A stretch of 64,000 nt of DNA from Thunnus maccoyii (Eukaryota; Chordata; Actinopteri; Scombriformes; Scombridae): positions 15,718,501 through 15,782,500 of the forward strand of contig NC_056550.1 in the NCBI RefSeq assembly GCF_910596095.1, read 5' to 3'. This document shows, piece by piece, positions 1-11,271 of the stretch. The position numbers and the translations under genes were made by a program. The notes beneath the pieces were generated by a model that made no database searches, was not told the DNA's origin, and saw only the letters and a list, made by a program, of their open reading frames with translations. Position 1 is the first letter of the stretch, and every line of letters begins with the position of its first letter.

Positions 1-24
1 AGAGACTGCAACAAGGTGTAGCTC

Positions 25-66
25 GATGAATGGATGGATAGATGAATGGATGGATGGATGGATGGA
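25..66. repeat. (ATGG)n microsatellite
   Basis: Imperfect tandem GATG/GATA tetranucleotides lie at the left edge of the window, downstream of the hmox2 3' end. No coding potential is seen. Confidence 0.85.
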
Positions 67-160
67 GTTGTGACGTCCTAATGGTCCTATAGATCATCTC
101 ATTGGAATTCCATTGATAAGAAACAGATCCAGGTATATTTGTACTAGCAAACATGCAACA

Positions 161-166
161 TTTAAT
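161..166 (-). terminator. hmox2: possible hmox2 polyadenylation signal (ATTAAA)
   Basis: On the minus strand this reads ATTAAA, the commonest variant of the vertebrate poly(A) signal, about 145 bases past the hmox2 stop codon. I see no canonical AATAAA on this strand between the stop and the window edge. Inference from motif and position only. Confidence 0.4.
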
Positions 167-311
167 AAACCTGGACCTGTTTACAATGTTTTACAGAAAC
201 CATGAGATGGTCTATAGTTTTGGGGGATTTTCTAGTCTCCTTACTGTCCTTCCTTCAGTGTTTCTCCTCCCGCTCTCTCACAGCAGCAGAGTGACAGGCT
301 GAGGGGCTGGA

Positions 312-2930
312 TCACATCAGATACCATGCAGCCAATCCAGCCAAAGCAGCAAACCAAGTAGCAAACAGCACCTGTCCTGTTGGGTGTCGGAGCACAGCCA
401 TGGCGAGCTGACATGCGTATGCTGTTCCACCGGTGGCCGCTGAGACACAGAGTTAGCACCAAAGCAGAAAACAAACTTAATCAAGGCCCTCACAACAGCT
501 TTATAAAAGCTTCATCATGGGTTTAATATAATTTTACTGATATGGTAATTACTGATAAAAGCATACCCATTTTGGCGGTATAGTAGGGACATTTGCTGAT
601 GTCTCCACCCATTTCTCCATGGACAGGCATGCCGGCATCTAAAACATCCTCCTGGAAGGTTTTACCAATCTCTTCCAGCTCCTCAAAAACCTGCCAGCAC
701 AAACATAAAAGGATTATTAAGCTTGCTGGATACGCTACAGAATATGCAGAGTATGCAGCAACACAAAGGGAAACTCCATGTTCCTTGCATTTGAGCATAG
801 AGAAATGTGGATTACAACATGTATAACATCTAGTCATAATATAATCATCCTTCCATGATAGTGGTACCCTTATACAAGGATTAAAAATGCTATTTTAGTT
901 AATTTATTGAGTGTCTGTATCATTTGTGGTTGAGGACCCAAAACTAGTAATTCGGGAAAACCAGGGCTGCCTCATCTTCAATCCAGTATATTTAAGGTTA
1001 CTTAAAACAGTCAGTGTGAAATTATCTGTGACTTAAAGGACAACGTTCACTCCGAGGTCTCAATAAACAAGACAAGAATCTACAGTCATGCCATCTGTGA
1101 GGTTGGACTTAGGCACAGTGCTTTGAGCAAAATGCTAACATCAGCAAATTAACATACTCACAATGACAATGCTAACATGCTGATGCAAAGCACGTATGAT
1201 GTTTATCATGTTCACCATCTTAGTTTAGTATGTCAGATTTGATCATTAGCACCAAACACAAAGTGCAGCTGACGCTGATTGTAATGTGATTAGTTTTACA
1301 GATATTTGTTCATAAACCAAAGTATTGGACAAATTAAAATTTGGATCATTTGATGATGGCACCAGATGAAAAGTCAAGAGACCATTCAAGTTATCACAAT
1401 TCATCCTGTGAGGAACAATGAATGTCCATAAAAAATTTCATGCCAGTGCATTCAATAGTTGTTGAGACATTTACTCAAAAATACAAATGTGAACCTCACG
1501 GTGGTGCTAGAAGAAAAGTCAAGATTACCAAAGTCCTTAAGATAAATCGTCTACTAGGAACCATGAATATCTATACAACATTTTGTGCCAATTCATCAAG
1601 ATGATCTTGAGATATTTCACAGGATGAAGTGAAAACTTTGTCCTCGTGGTGACACTTAAGAAATCATGAAAGTCATTAGGACTCGTCCTCATAGCCACAC
1701 TGCTTATCTATACTAAATTTCATGGTTGTCCAACATCCAAAGTTGTATTGAGATATTTCAGTCTGGACCATAGTGGTAGACTGACTAACCGACAGACCGA
1801 CATTGCCATTTCTAAAGCCATGCAGGTAGCATAGCTAAAAATACACATCACTTGATTACTTGATCAAAGCTGGCATAAGTAGCACATCACCTGTCTCATT
1901 ATCACAACCAGGGAGCAGATCCCCCCACTAGTGTTTCCAAACATAACTTCCATTTTCTCCTACTCCCTTGCCTCTTACCTCCATGTTGAACTGGAAGGCC
2001 TTGACAGCCTCGTCCACCAGCCTCTTCTTTGTTTCCATGTCCAGCTCCAGCTCGTTCATCCGACTGCGGTACAGCTGCTTGAATGCTTTGGCACTGTGGA
2101 TGGCATCAAACTGATAGAATTCCAACCCCTCTCCTGTGGGAGGAAGCTTCAAGGCTCTCTGCGCCACTTTCTTCAGCACCTGGCCCCCAGATAGGTCCCC
2201 CATGTAGCGGGTGTAGGCGTGGGCCACCAGCAGCACTGGGTCCTCCTGCCCTACTTGGTGGATACGGTCCACATAGCGTTGGGCGGCCTGGGAGCAGCTG
2301 ACCTGGCTCTGCCAGTCAGGGCCGTAAAAGTACTCAAGGTCACGGGCCAGAGCCTCGTGGCGGTGCAACTCTGCAGGAAAATAAAGCGGGGCGAAATGGG
2401 GATGGTCCTTGTTCCTTTCGATCTCCTCCTCCATGGCTGTGTAAGTATAGTAGAGTGCTACGGCACCAAGCTGGGGAAGCAAGAAAGAAAAGTTGTTGAG
2501 TCATTCTACTTGTCTCCTTTTTTTTCTTTGCCTCTTTTTTAACCTAGATGCTTATTACATTGTATACAACTTGTCTGGTTTGCAGAGCATTTTACAACCT
2601 AAATTGTAAAAAATCCTCCCTGCTTCTCTTCTGACTGACCTTGAAGAGCTCTTTGCGGATGCGTCCCCTGAGGAAATCCTTCACAAACTGGGTGTTCTCA
2701 GCTTTTTCATGAACATCCTTGGTCCCTGCTGCGAGCATCTCAGACAGATCATCAGGACTGGGGGGAAAAAATGGTAGGTATATTGTGTGATTGAAAGAAT
2801 TACAATGTCAGAATTGTAATTGTAACTATTTTAAGATAATGATATTACAATACTGGGAGGAGATTTACCTGAGGGTGTCCTCTTTCTCCTCATATACAGC
2901 CCCCGTTCCATTCATCTTTTCTTCCGACAT
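312..2930 (-). CDS. hmox2: heme oxygenase 2, complete
   Basis: Heme oxygenase cleaves heme to biliverdin, CO and Fe2+ on the ER surface using electrons from cytochrome P450 reductase. Coding exons, in transcription order: 2930-2869, 2757-2640, 2470-1979, 690-567 and 439-312. All have GT/AG borders and matching phases, totalling 307 residues (human HO-2 has 316). Visible landmarks are the proximal heme ligand His37 in DVHEKAEN, the distal-helix motif GDLSGGQ at 151-157, a heme-regulatory Cys-Pro at 258-259 (KCPYY), and a C-terminal hydrophobic anchor at about 289-307 ending WYLM. HO-2 rather than HO-1 is indicated by the KCPYY segment and the tail AMAVLRHP, which parallels human AMAVLRKP. The position of the second human Cys-Pro motif holds Cys275 without proline. 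The start ATG lies just inside an exon with a good acceptor at about 2945. Intron 3 holds a repeat. Confidence 0.95.
1045..1840. repeat. interspersed fish repeat in hmox2 intron 3
   Basis: This stretch resembles a very common percomorph repeat: an AGGCACAGTGCTTTGAGC start, a GCTAACATGCTAAC-rich block, then roughly repeated units around 'CATGAATATCT' and 'GTTGTTGAGACATTT', closing with 'GACTAACCGACAGACCGACA'. Two diverged copies of an internal unit are visible. I recognise it from memory of fish genomes; the class is not certain. Borders are approximate. Confidence 0.6.
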
Positions 2931-3529
2931 TAGTGGTGTCTTCCTGTCTGCCCTAACATTAGTGAAAGACATCAAAATTGCATTATTTTGACATTCTCAA
3001 CTTCACACATGGCAGCAGTTGTATTAAAGTTTTCTAAAACATCATATTGCACATATAAGTCTCTGAATTACCAAAGTTATATCTCATTATCATGTATACT
3101 GCTACAGTCTTGACCAAGCACATTCAATCATAACTAAACGATGTGTCATGACTATGATTTTGGCAGGTGCTGTTGAAAGTTGTCACTTGAGCCAGCATTG
3201 CGTAACTGCTTTCCAGAATAAACAAGGGACCAATGTCAGGCTGCAGTCACCACAATACAACAATAACAAACAAAAAACAACATATGCTGTATACTAAACA
3301 TTATTTACAGGAAGAAGGCCACCAAGCACAATCACAGTCAATTGTCTGTTACAGTCATCTGGTCTATAATAGTGAAACAAATGTTGTATTTACTTTGTCC
3401 GCATAATCACTCAACCACAACCAACATATCAACCCTCTCAAAAATCCATTTGAGGGTTAAGATAAATAAGCACTAATAAGCAATAACAGACAGATAAGCA
3501 GTGTAATTACAACATCTTTAAACCCTTAC

Positions 3530-3687
3530 CTAAGAGCCAGCAGAGGTCTAATCAGGATAAAGGGGAGCTCCTATTCACTGTAGCTGTTGTCCCTGAGATG
3601 ACGATGATGATGGTGGTGGTGGTGGTCAAAGGAAAGATGCCGTCTGCCAATTAATTCAGCTGCTTTAAGCCTTTGACCTTATTTACT
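3530..3687 (-). other. hmox2: possible non-coding 5' exon of hmox2
   Basis: On the minus strand a pyrimidine-rich acceptor (CTCCCTTTCAG) precedes 158 bases that end in a strong donor (CTTAG|GTAAGG). It lies about 0.6 kb upstream of the exon with the start codon. It carries no convincing coding frame, so if used it would be 5' UTR. The transcription start is not identified; it may lie between here and about 4300. Inference from splice signals only. Confidence 0.35.
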
Positions 3688-4834
3688 CTGAAAGGGAGAT
3701 AAAGCAATGTGAGAGTGAAAGCTGATACAGTCTGGCAGGGGCTGGCTTGTTTTACGTAGGAAAGGCGACTTTAAAAAAAAAGCATCCCGATTTGAACAAC
3801 ACGAACACTGGCGAACAAAAAGCAGCCCATACAGCAAAAACACAGGCCTTCTGGCGTTTACCAGGAGTCGCAAGCTGCTCTCAAAGAATAACTGGTAGAT
3901 GCAGCTAGCAAGTGGTGTATAAGGCGAGTTAATAAATTGATTTAATTCAGTTCAGTTCCTTACAGTTATCAGAAATCATAAGCTAACATCATCTTTAACC
4001 ACGACACGAATAAACCTCTCAGTAGTTACCACTGACAGTAACGTCATCTAACTTGCAAGGAGCATCTTCTTTGACAACAGCTAAGTTAACTTTAGTGGAT
4101 GACGCTAGCTGAGTTAGCTAATAGCTAGCTAGCCTTTCAACAAGCTAACAAACACGTTTAACGTTTGATGAGCACCATGACATTACATAACAGGATCGGC
4201 TTGTTTATTCGCTGCTCAGATTCAGGTAAAGATTAATGTATTACGAGGCTCTGCTATCGTATTGACATCATAAACAACAAACCTTCTCCCCACCACTTCT
4301 TTTTCTTCTTTGATTTCACTGGCGGACTGCAAACCAACGTTAAAGGTGCATGCCGCCACCTACTGTATCGGAGTGTGTAACACCATGACTTTAAACAACA
4401 AAAACTAACAAACAAACGAAAAAAGTTGACATTATATTATGGTTATTAAACCTGTTTCATTTAAATATTTAAATAAAGCAATTTGAACCTGTAATTGTTT
4501 GTCTCCAGTCTCTAACAGACCTTTGATGCACCACTCCCTTCCAATATCCAAAAGCCTGCCCTCCACTCTTTCTCCTTCTACACTTAATGTTAACTCCCTA
4601 TAACCTATTAACACACGTTTAACAATTTCCTTACAGTTACAAGTCTCACATTTATCCGACACTGTCTTTTTCATGGTATATAAAGTAGCATTGAGTTTCA
4701 CCACACCACTGTGCGCCGTCCTCACCTCTCGCGGTTGCACGCAGTCAGGTGCTCTTCTTCAAGAAGTGCTGAAGATGCAGAAACTTACCAGATAAAGTTT
4801 GTACTTAATACATCCACGTAGTTCTCACACAGCA

Positions 4835-4853
4835 GGGTTAGGGTTAGGGTTAG
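4835..4853 (+). repeat. short telomere-like repeat, (GGGTTA)3
   Basis: Three perfect GGGTTA units plus one G, the vertebrate telomere sequence, occur far from any visible chromosome end signal. Such short interstitial copies are known from double-strand-break repair and as chance or microsatellite events. Confidence 0.85.
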
Positions 4854-5010
4854 ACATATATGACAATATAATAAAATGATCTCTTCTTCTTCATCATCAT
4901 CTTTAATGATAATAATATTATTATTCACAAGCCCTGAATTTGACCAGCTTGAAGAGATATGAGTTACTGTAATAATGTAAAACTGTAATGCACCAAAGGC
5001 ACTGAATGGC

Positions 5011-5040
5011 ATTAATAATAACAACAACAACAACAATAAT

Positions 5041-5129
<89 letters not shown>

Positions 5130-5146
5130 GTATTATTATTATTATT
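5011..5146. repeat. compound (CAA)n(TAA)n microsatellite with inverted (TTA)n tail
   Basis: An AAC/AAT trinucleotide tract runs to about 5130 and is followed directly by ATT repeats to 5146, so the end can fold back on itself. Long enough to be a polymorphic marker. Confidence 0.95.
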
Positions 5147-5589
5147 TCTTAATATTTCTTACAAGTGTGGTGTGCTTTTATTTTGAAAGTTTGATTGACA
5201 GGATGAGAATTTTCTGCAGGGAGAGACATGTCTGTCTTGCTCACACCTGTGTCATCAAAATTATGCAAGTTTGGCCCATTCACTTAAATTTCGATTAGTA
5301 AATTGAAAACTCTTGATGAGTTTGTGTGTAAAACAAATTATTTTCCTAATTTCATCAAGTCTATTTTTAGAAAAAGAAAGACTTTTAACCCACATGACCT
5401 GGTCAAAGTTTGATTGACATGTGTACTGTCAGGTGTGTAGAGACAATAAGAAACTGCAGCTGGACACAGAAAAATACTCATATATTTGAATAGAGAGCGT
5501 GAGCGTACCCACACCTTTTTGAACATTTACTGCTTCCACATAGTTTTAGATACAAACTTCATTTGAACTTTAAATGAGTCATGAGACTT

Positions 5590-6395
5590 TGACCTACAAA
5601 TCTTGAATTTATATGTTTTTTCTATCTTTTATTGGTTTTGAGATATTAGAATGTGAGTTTTAAAGTCTTTTCTTTGGCCAAAGCTTACATTAAAAATCAT
5701 ATTTTTTGGTAGGAAATTTCGTTGCGAATCCATTGATACAGGTTTGAAAGTGGTCAGACTTATAGTTTAGACGTCAGAAGCCTCTGTTTGACACAAAGTT
5801 CATGCCCATAGATTGGCTCCCCATTGGTTTACATTGTAAGGTGTGATGTGGCACTGCAACTTTCAGGGCTTATTAAATCCAAACCGTTCGAGTTATTACA
5901 AAGTTTTTGACAACATTTTTTCAGCATAGTGTCATAAGTCACCTATTAAAGTTTGAAGCCGATACCATTAACACCCTCGGAGGAGATGGCGTTTGTTCAG
6001 GGGCCAAAATTGGGGCAAAGTCTTATTTTGATGAGACAAATAATTGAGTTTTGGTTTGATCTCTCTACAACATTCCTACGGGCCGTGGCGGCCATTTTAG
6101 TTCCATACATGCTATAGAGCACATTTTGGCACTTTAGGGGTTAATTTTTACATTCTATCAAATTTTTCACCAGACCTGATGTGCGTGCCAAATTTGGTGA
6201 GTTTTTGAGCATGTTTAAGGGGTCAAATTTAGGTGTGATGTTCTGTAATAATGAAGAAAGAAAGAGAGAAAGAAAGAAAGAAAGACACAAACAAACAAAC
6301 AAACAAACACACGAAAAACAATAGGGTCCTCGCCCTTAGTCGAGGACTACTGTTTTACAGTAGTCCTCTGCCATTTGGGCTCGGTCCCTAATAAT
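5590..6395. repeat. interspersed fish repeat with terminal hairpin
   Basis: The text around 'GATGTGGCACTGCAACTTTC', 'CGGGCCGTGGCGGCCATTTT' and the end 'ACAATAGGGTCCTCGC' followed by 'CGGTCCCTAATAATAA' is a widespread teleost repeat that I recognise but cannot class with certainty. Near the end, GAGGACTACTGT (6342-6353) and ACAGTAGTCCTC (6357-6368) form a perfect 12-bp stem with a 3-base loop. A GAAA tract (6253-6284) and an AAAC tract (6287-6308) are embedded. The left border is a guess. Confidence 0.55.
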
Positions 6396-8453
6396 AATTT
6401 ATTAGCCCTGAATTAGACCAGATTGAAGCAACAGAAGTTACTGTAACAATGTAACTGTAATACATCAAAAAGACACTAGCAACAACACAAAAGATATGTA
6501 AGTAAGATATTGAGAGAGTCATACAATCCAAATGGAGGGTCTTTTACCATAGTGGCCCATGTTATACACTATATAACACTATCAGATGCAAGTTGGTGTC
6601 TGATGTTTTAGCAATGTACATGCTTTACACAAGTTAGGGCTTCATCTTTTAGTGAAGTATAGTTTCTTTTAGTGAGCTGCCTGTTTCTTTTAGTGAGCTG
6701 CCTGTATTGTAAATCCATCAGAGGACAGTCTTGAGCTGTTGGCAAAAGGCTTTTGTTCATACTGTTTTCTCTTGAAAAATCCACAAGACAATACCAAGTG
6801 AGCTAGTTAACTTGTAATATTGCAGGCTATTGTATTTTACTGGTAGTATTGCATCAAATGTCTTATATCACAACAAGCCAGACACCAAATTATTACCAAG
6901 ACAGAGAACCAAGATCATCAGGCTAGAAGAGAATAACCACAAGATGGCATTCCCACCAAGCTAATACAAATGTTTGGCAGGTTATAGTTTCACATTTTAC
7001 TTTCCATTTGGATGTAAAGATCAGAAAGCTGTTAATTTTATCTTTTTAGGCTGTTGTTAGTTAGTTTTTTAAGTATTGTGTAATATTACTTATCTGTGTT
7101 TGTTAATATTATATACATGTGAGGTTTCTGTTTAGAGATTAATCATTCTTTGAGATGGGTACATATTCTATTGCCCCTTTTTGTTAATAGCATCACACTT
7201 TACACAAGGCACTTACAAATCTGGAAATTGGCAATTATAATTCCTAATCGATCTCCCTTGTCTTACTCTTTGTTATCAAACAAATTATCTCACACAGAGA
7301 CTCTGTTGCGCTCCAGGGTCATACTGAAATGATTACAACGTTCTAGCTCCCAAAACACCATCAATGTTATTGTGCAATTACCTCTGTTATGATAGTATTT
7401 GTGTGTAGCGTTGTTCAATCAGCTCGTCGGTTCTTATTCAGTGAGTATCAGTATAAAGAGACCCTTTGTCAGTCTCTCCCCTCTGTCCCCCTTTCCACAG
7501 CACCACCTGAGCCCAACATCAAATGTCCAGTTGGCACAGATTCACTGTCTTGCTCCAGCAGACACATGTCTGTCAACATAAGGCTTACACCTGGGATTTC
7601 CTGGATGAAAGATAGGTTCCCCGCTTACAATGTTATCCTATTGATCCTCAGATTCTAGGAAGCACTACTATGGAGCCAACTATGGAGACACACTTTATAT
7701 TTTCCACATCAGTTTAAACATCATGCGTTTTCTTTATTTATTTTTGTATTGTTTTTAAAATTAAAATTGAGAATCTTGCAGAAAAAAGGCCTAGAATAAC
7801 ATTTTAACTTCTTTGATTTATCCAGTCAGATATAGGAACTGGGTAGTTCAACTGAGGAGTTTGGATTCTGGATTCAAACCGCATCTCAATACCAAATTTG
7901 TATGTTGTTGAGTTGAAAACATTTGAAAAATTAAAGATGACGAGAAATGAGTGGATAACAAATAAATTAAAGGAGTAAGACTTGGAGAGGTGACAAGGTA
8001 CAGGGCAGGGTGCAGAACTGTAATAGATAGTCCACTATCTCTACAGAGTGTGCAGTAAACACAGTGTACAGAGTGTACTGTGTAATCACAATAAGTGCTG
8101 GCAGACTAACAGGTGTTCGTCCAAAGCCAGCTCCAAACACAGAGGCAACCTGAATCTTACTTTTCTTGCCACAGTTTGAACCTCAACATGTTGGTCTGCA
8201 CCCCTTGGCCAAACAAAACAAGTTTCCCTCATGTTGTTTACACCGTGTGCTAGGATAATCTGCCAATTACAGATCATTGATTAATAAGGATTTTGCAGGT
8301 GTTTGTGCATACATATGATTCATGCATGCTGTTCATTGATGAATTATGTATGAGATGGTTGTTTGTGTGCTGGAGGGTATTTGTCCATCAGTGTGTGATT
8401 GTATGCGCGGTGTGTCTGACAGTCTACTGAAAGTATGTTGTGCATGTGTAAGA

Positions 8454-8478
8454 GTGTGTGTGTGTGTGTGTGTGTGTG
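8454..8478. repeat. (GT)n microsatellite
   Basis: A pure dinucleotide run of about 25 bases inside a longer TG/CA-rich patch (8300-8530). Confidence 0.9.
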
Positions 8479-9150
8479 CATATGTGAGAGAGGGAATGTG
8501 ACAGAAAGAAAGTGTATGTATGTGCGTGTGCAAAAGTCAGAGCCTGATATTAATCTGGCAGCCGGCTGCAGTGTCAGATGCTCTGTTGGCGGGGCAGCTG
8601 AGTGCCCCCCCTTGCTTTGCTTCTGAGCCACAGGAGGCTGGTTGGGGAAAGATGAGCTAACAAGATGATTCACTTCCCTCCAATGGGGCCAGCAAGCTGT
8701 TGCCATTACATTAAATTGCTTTGGGAAGTGCTTTTGTGCCACTGATGCATTTTCAATAAGAAAGAAAGGGGACTTAACTCTAACTTCATATCCTTTTGGA
8801 TGCTAGTCCATTTATAGATGAGTATGTCACAACACAAAAACAAAATGTCTGTTTGACAGCCATGTTCACTCTTATGAATGTGTTTCACTCTAGTCCACTG
8901 TGGACATGTGGTTTCAGTATACTGATTGCTTGGCTGGCTTTCAAAAGTTGCATCAAAAACACACTTCATAGAAAAGGCAGCAGGAGGTTCATGTCACCAT
9001 ACCACTGTTGGAGATAGCACCTGTGTTGTGATGCTTTAGATTACATCCTAGCAATCAATAGAGCAGAATAAATATGATGATAGAAACCTGAGATGGAGAC
9101 ACCTGTTTTGTACACCTGACTGGAGTGTAAACTGCAAAGTGAAAAGTTAA

Positions 9151-9311
9151 ATATACCCTTTTCACTGCATATATTTTGATTTGTCCAACACAGGTGTAAC
9201 AAAGTGCCACATTGCATTGCAGTAATTGCTGGACTGCAACATCATTAAGTTTATTAGTTCCACCTGTGCTTTTTCTGCTATGTCAAAATGTCTGCTGTGA
9301 AAAGGGTATAT
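9151..9311. mobile_element. MITE with ATATACCCTTTTCAC termini
   Basis: The left end ATATACCCTTTTCACTGCA and the right end, read on the other strand as ATATACCCTTTTCACAGCA, are inverted repeats with one mismatch over 19 bases. Similarity continues inward around ATTTTGA. The 161-bp element has no coding capacity. The outermost TA could be a mariner-type target duplication, but this is not decisive. Confidence 0.7.
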
Positions 9312-10657
9312 GAATGTAATTATCTCCGGACCAATAAGAAGCAAGAGCGCTTTGACGGTAGCAAGACTGTCAGCAAGCTAGACAACATATAAAGTGAGCA
9401 GATTCATGACAGACAATAAAAAAACTGGCAATGACCATCAAGCTATCTTGTTCTCAAGCTCACTGACAATAAAGCAGGTTTTTGTGGAAAAATGTTGCAA
9501 CACAGTCTTTGTCATTCTTTACTCTCTAAGTAGACTTTCACATTCAGCATGATGGAGTTAGAGAGCTGCGTCTCTGTTAGGATCAGGCCAGGCTGTACAA
9601 CAAAGTATAGAGAAATGCACAGCTGCAACTAATGGCATTAATTATGGCTCTGCTCCATTTCAATGAGCCTGCGATGAGCCAGGATGCATAATACCATGGC
9701 TCTGGCACACTTAAATGGAGTGCATCCATCATGTTATTAGTCACACTGGAGCTTGCCAAGTCAAAATTCCTGTTACGAGAAAGGTAAAAAAAAAATGTGT
9801 GCATTCAGACCATTCATTTACCATGTTTCATAATCACTTCCACTCATTGATACTCTAAAACGCTGAAGCGGTGTAGGACAACAGACACTGTGTTGGTGTG
9901 AGGATTGAAATTTCAGGTCAAGCATTGGTGTTAATTTAGAAAACAATAGTAATAATGCCTGACCTACTTCACTGGTGCTTCTGTATGAATGCCACTTCAG
10001 ATGAGTGTACAAATCACATGTAATAGTTTTCATTGTGCATGGACAACAAGAGGCACTGAGCTGATAAACTGATGTGCACAACATGTAGGCTACTGGCATG
10101 GACATCACTTCTACTAATATGCCTCAGTGTTGTTGAAGTTGGTTGATAATTTACAATGTTATAAAGCCTCAACAGCAAATTAGCCAAGAGTTTAGTCATT
10201 TACTGAGTCTGTTTACTCTAATTTGCAAGAATTTTTAATAATTACCACTCACAGGGACACCAACTGCACAAAACTGTAAATGTAAATAGGCTTCTTGGGA
10301 ACATAATTACAAATTTAATGAAAGTTGATATGAAAATGATAAACACTTCTCTTTAGAGTAATCATTTAAATTGGTAATTCGTATTTTATGGCACATTTAT
10401 TCTTATCAAGAGCAGAATATGAGCAGAACCTGATTATTAAAAAGTGCTGGAAGTCTCCATCTAGATTTCTCATCCTTCTCTCTGATGATAACACTGCCGC
10501 TAAATTAAACAAGGCTCTATTTTTTTCTTTTTTAATTAATCTTTTTTTTTGTAGCACTGAAAAATCGTTGCACACAATATTAATTTAAAAATCATTGCAT
10601 AAATGAGGGGTGAAGCTTTTACATCATTGTACTGACTGCAATATTTTTTTTATCCTA

Positions 10658-10832
10658 GGATGGCGAAGTCCTGACCCGCCTCACTCTGCCTCTGATTGGC
10701 TTACCCTGGTATTCTTACCCTAACTCTAACCAATCACACTCCTTATGCCTAAACCTAACCAACCCAGCAAACGAAGGCAACGAGTACTAGCCAATCAGAG
10801 GCAGAGTAGGGCGGGTCATGACTTCGCCATCC
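10658..10832. mobile_element. 175-bp MITE with long inverted repeats flanked by TA
   Basis: GGATGGCGAAGTC(C/A)TGACCCGCC at the left is mirrored at the right end, and the match goes on through CTCTGCCTCTGATTGGCT, so each arm is about 46 bases with few mismatches. Both ends abut a TA, as expected for a Tc1/mariner-type target duplication. The central part contains CCTAACTCTAACCAATCAC. It sits about 0.45 kb upstream of the tedc2 start codon and carries CCAAT motifs (10695 reverse, 10730, 10791). Confidence 0.85.
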
Positions 10833-11078
10833 TAGGCTGCATAAAGAAGCAGCATCCCTGGGCAGCAAAGACACTTCTCGCGAGAAGTGAGAACTGATGT
10901 AGAGATGGAGCCACAAAGTTTTTCTTTGTGGTTTAGATTGATTAAAACAAAAACCTTACGGTATTTATTTGCTCACAAATGTTAGACAAGTATCATGACT
11001 GTGACCACCCTCTTGAACATATACACATTGCTTAACGGTCAGTAAGAAAGCAGAAATGTGACTTCCGCATCCGTTAAA

Positions 11079-11084
11079 TTTGAA
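11079..11084 (+). promoter_or_regulatory. tedc2: CHR-like element upstream of tedc2
   Basis: TTTGAA, the consensus of the cell-cycle homology region bound by DREAM/MuvB, occurs in the context AATTTGAATTCGCGGG about 190 bases before the tedc2 ATG. A CCAAT box (11210-11214) and an inverted one, ATTGG (11224-11228), lie between it and the ATG, and further CCAAT boxes lie upstream inside a MITE. Motif-based inference. The same AATTTGAATTC string occurs before ccnf. Confidence 0.45.
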
Positions 11085-11271
11085 TTCGCGGGTCAGCACC
11101 CAAAAAGCGAGCGTTAAATTGTTGTTTTATAGAAATATTATCAACTGACGATGTGTTTCCCCACCTTTTTGACAATTAGACGCATCCTAACATTGATTTA
11201 GCGTGTCAACCAATAGTTTAACAATTGGTTAATCGTGTCTTGTGTGTGGTCACGACAAAGCAGACACAAGC

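Larger units (their letters stand above)
4301..10657. other. gene-free region upstream of hmox2 and tedc2
   Basis: No open frame here shows codon structure, splice-linked exons or a family match. The contents are a telomere-like stretch, microsatellites, a LINE- or transposon-like interspersed repeat and a small MITE (listed separately). The remainder is AT-rich unique sequence. The 100-codon frame over 4785-5087 on the minus strand is just the CAA/TAA microsatellite read as leucines. Confidence 0.7.

Noticed and set aside
4785-5087. 100-codon minus-strand frame starting with a long leucine run
   Set aside because: Pure translation of the CAA/TAA microsatellite; no conserved features.
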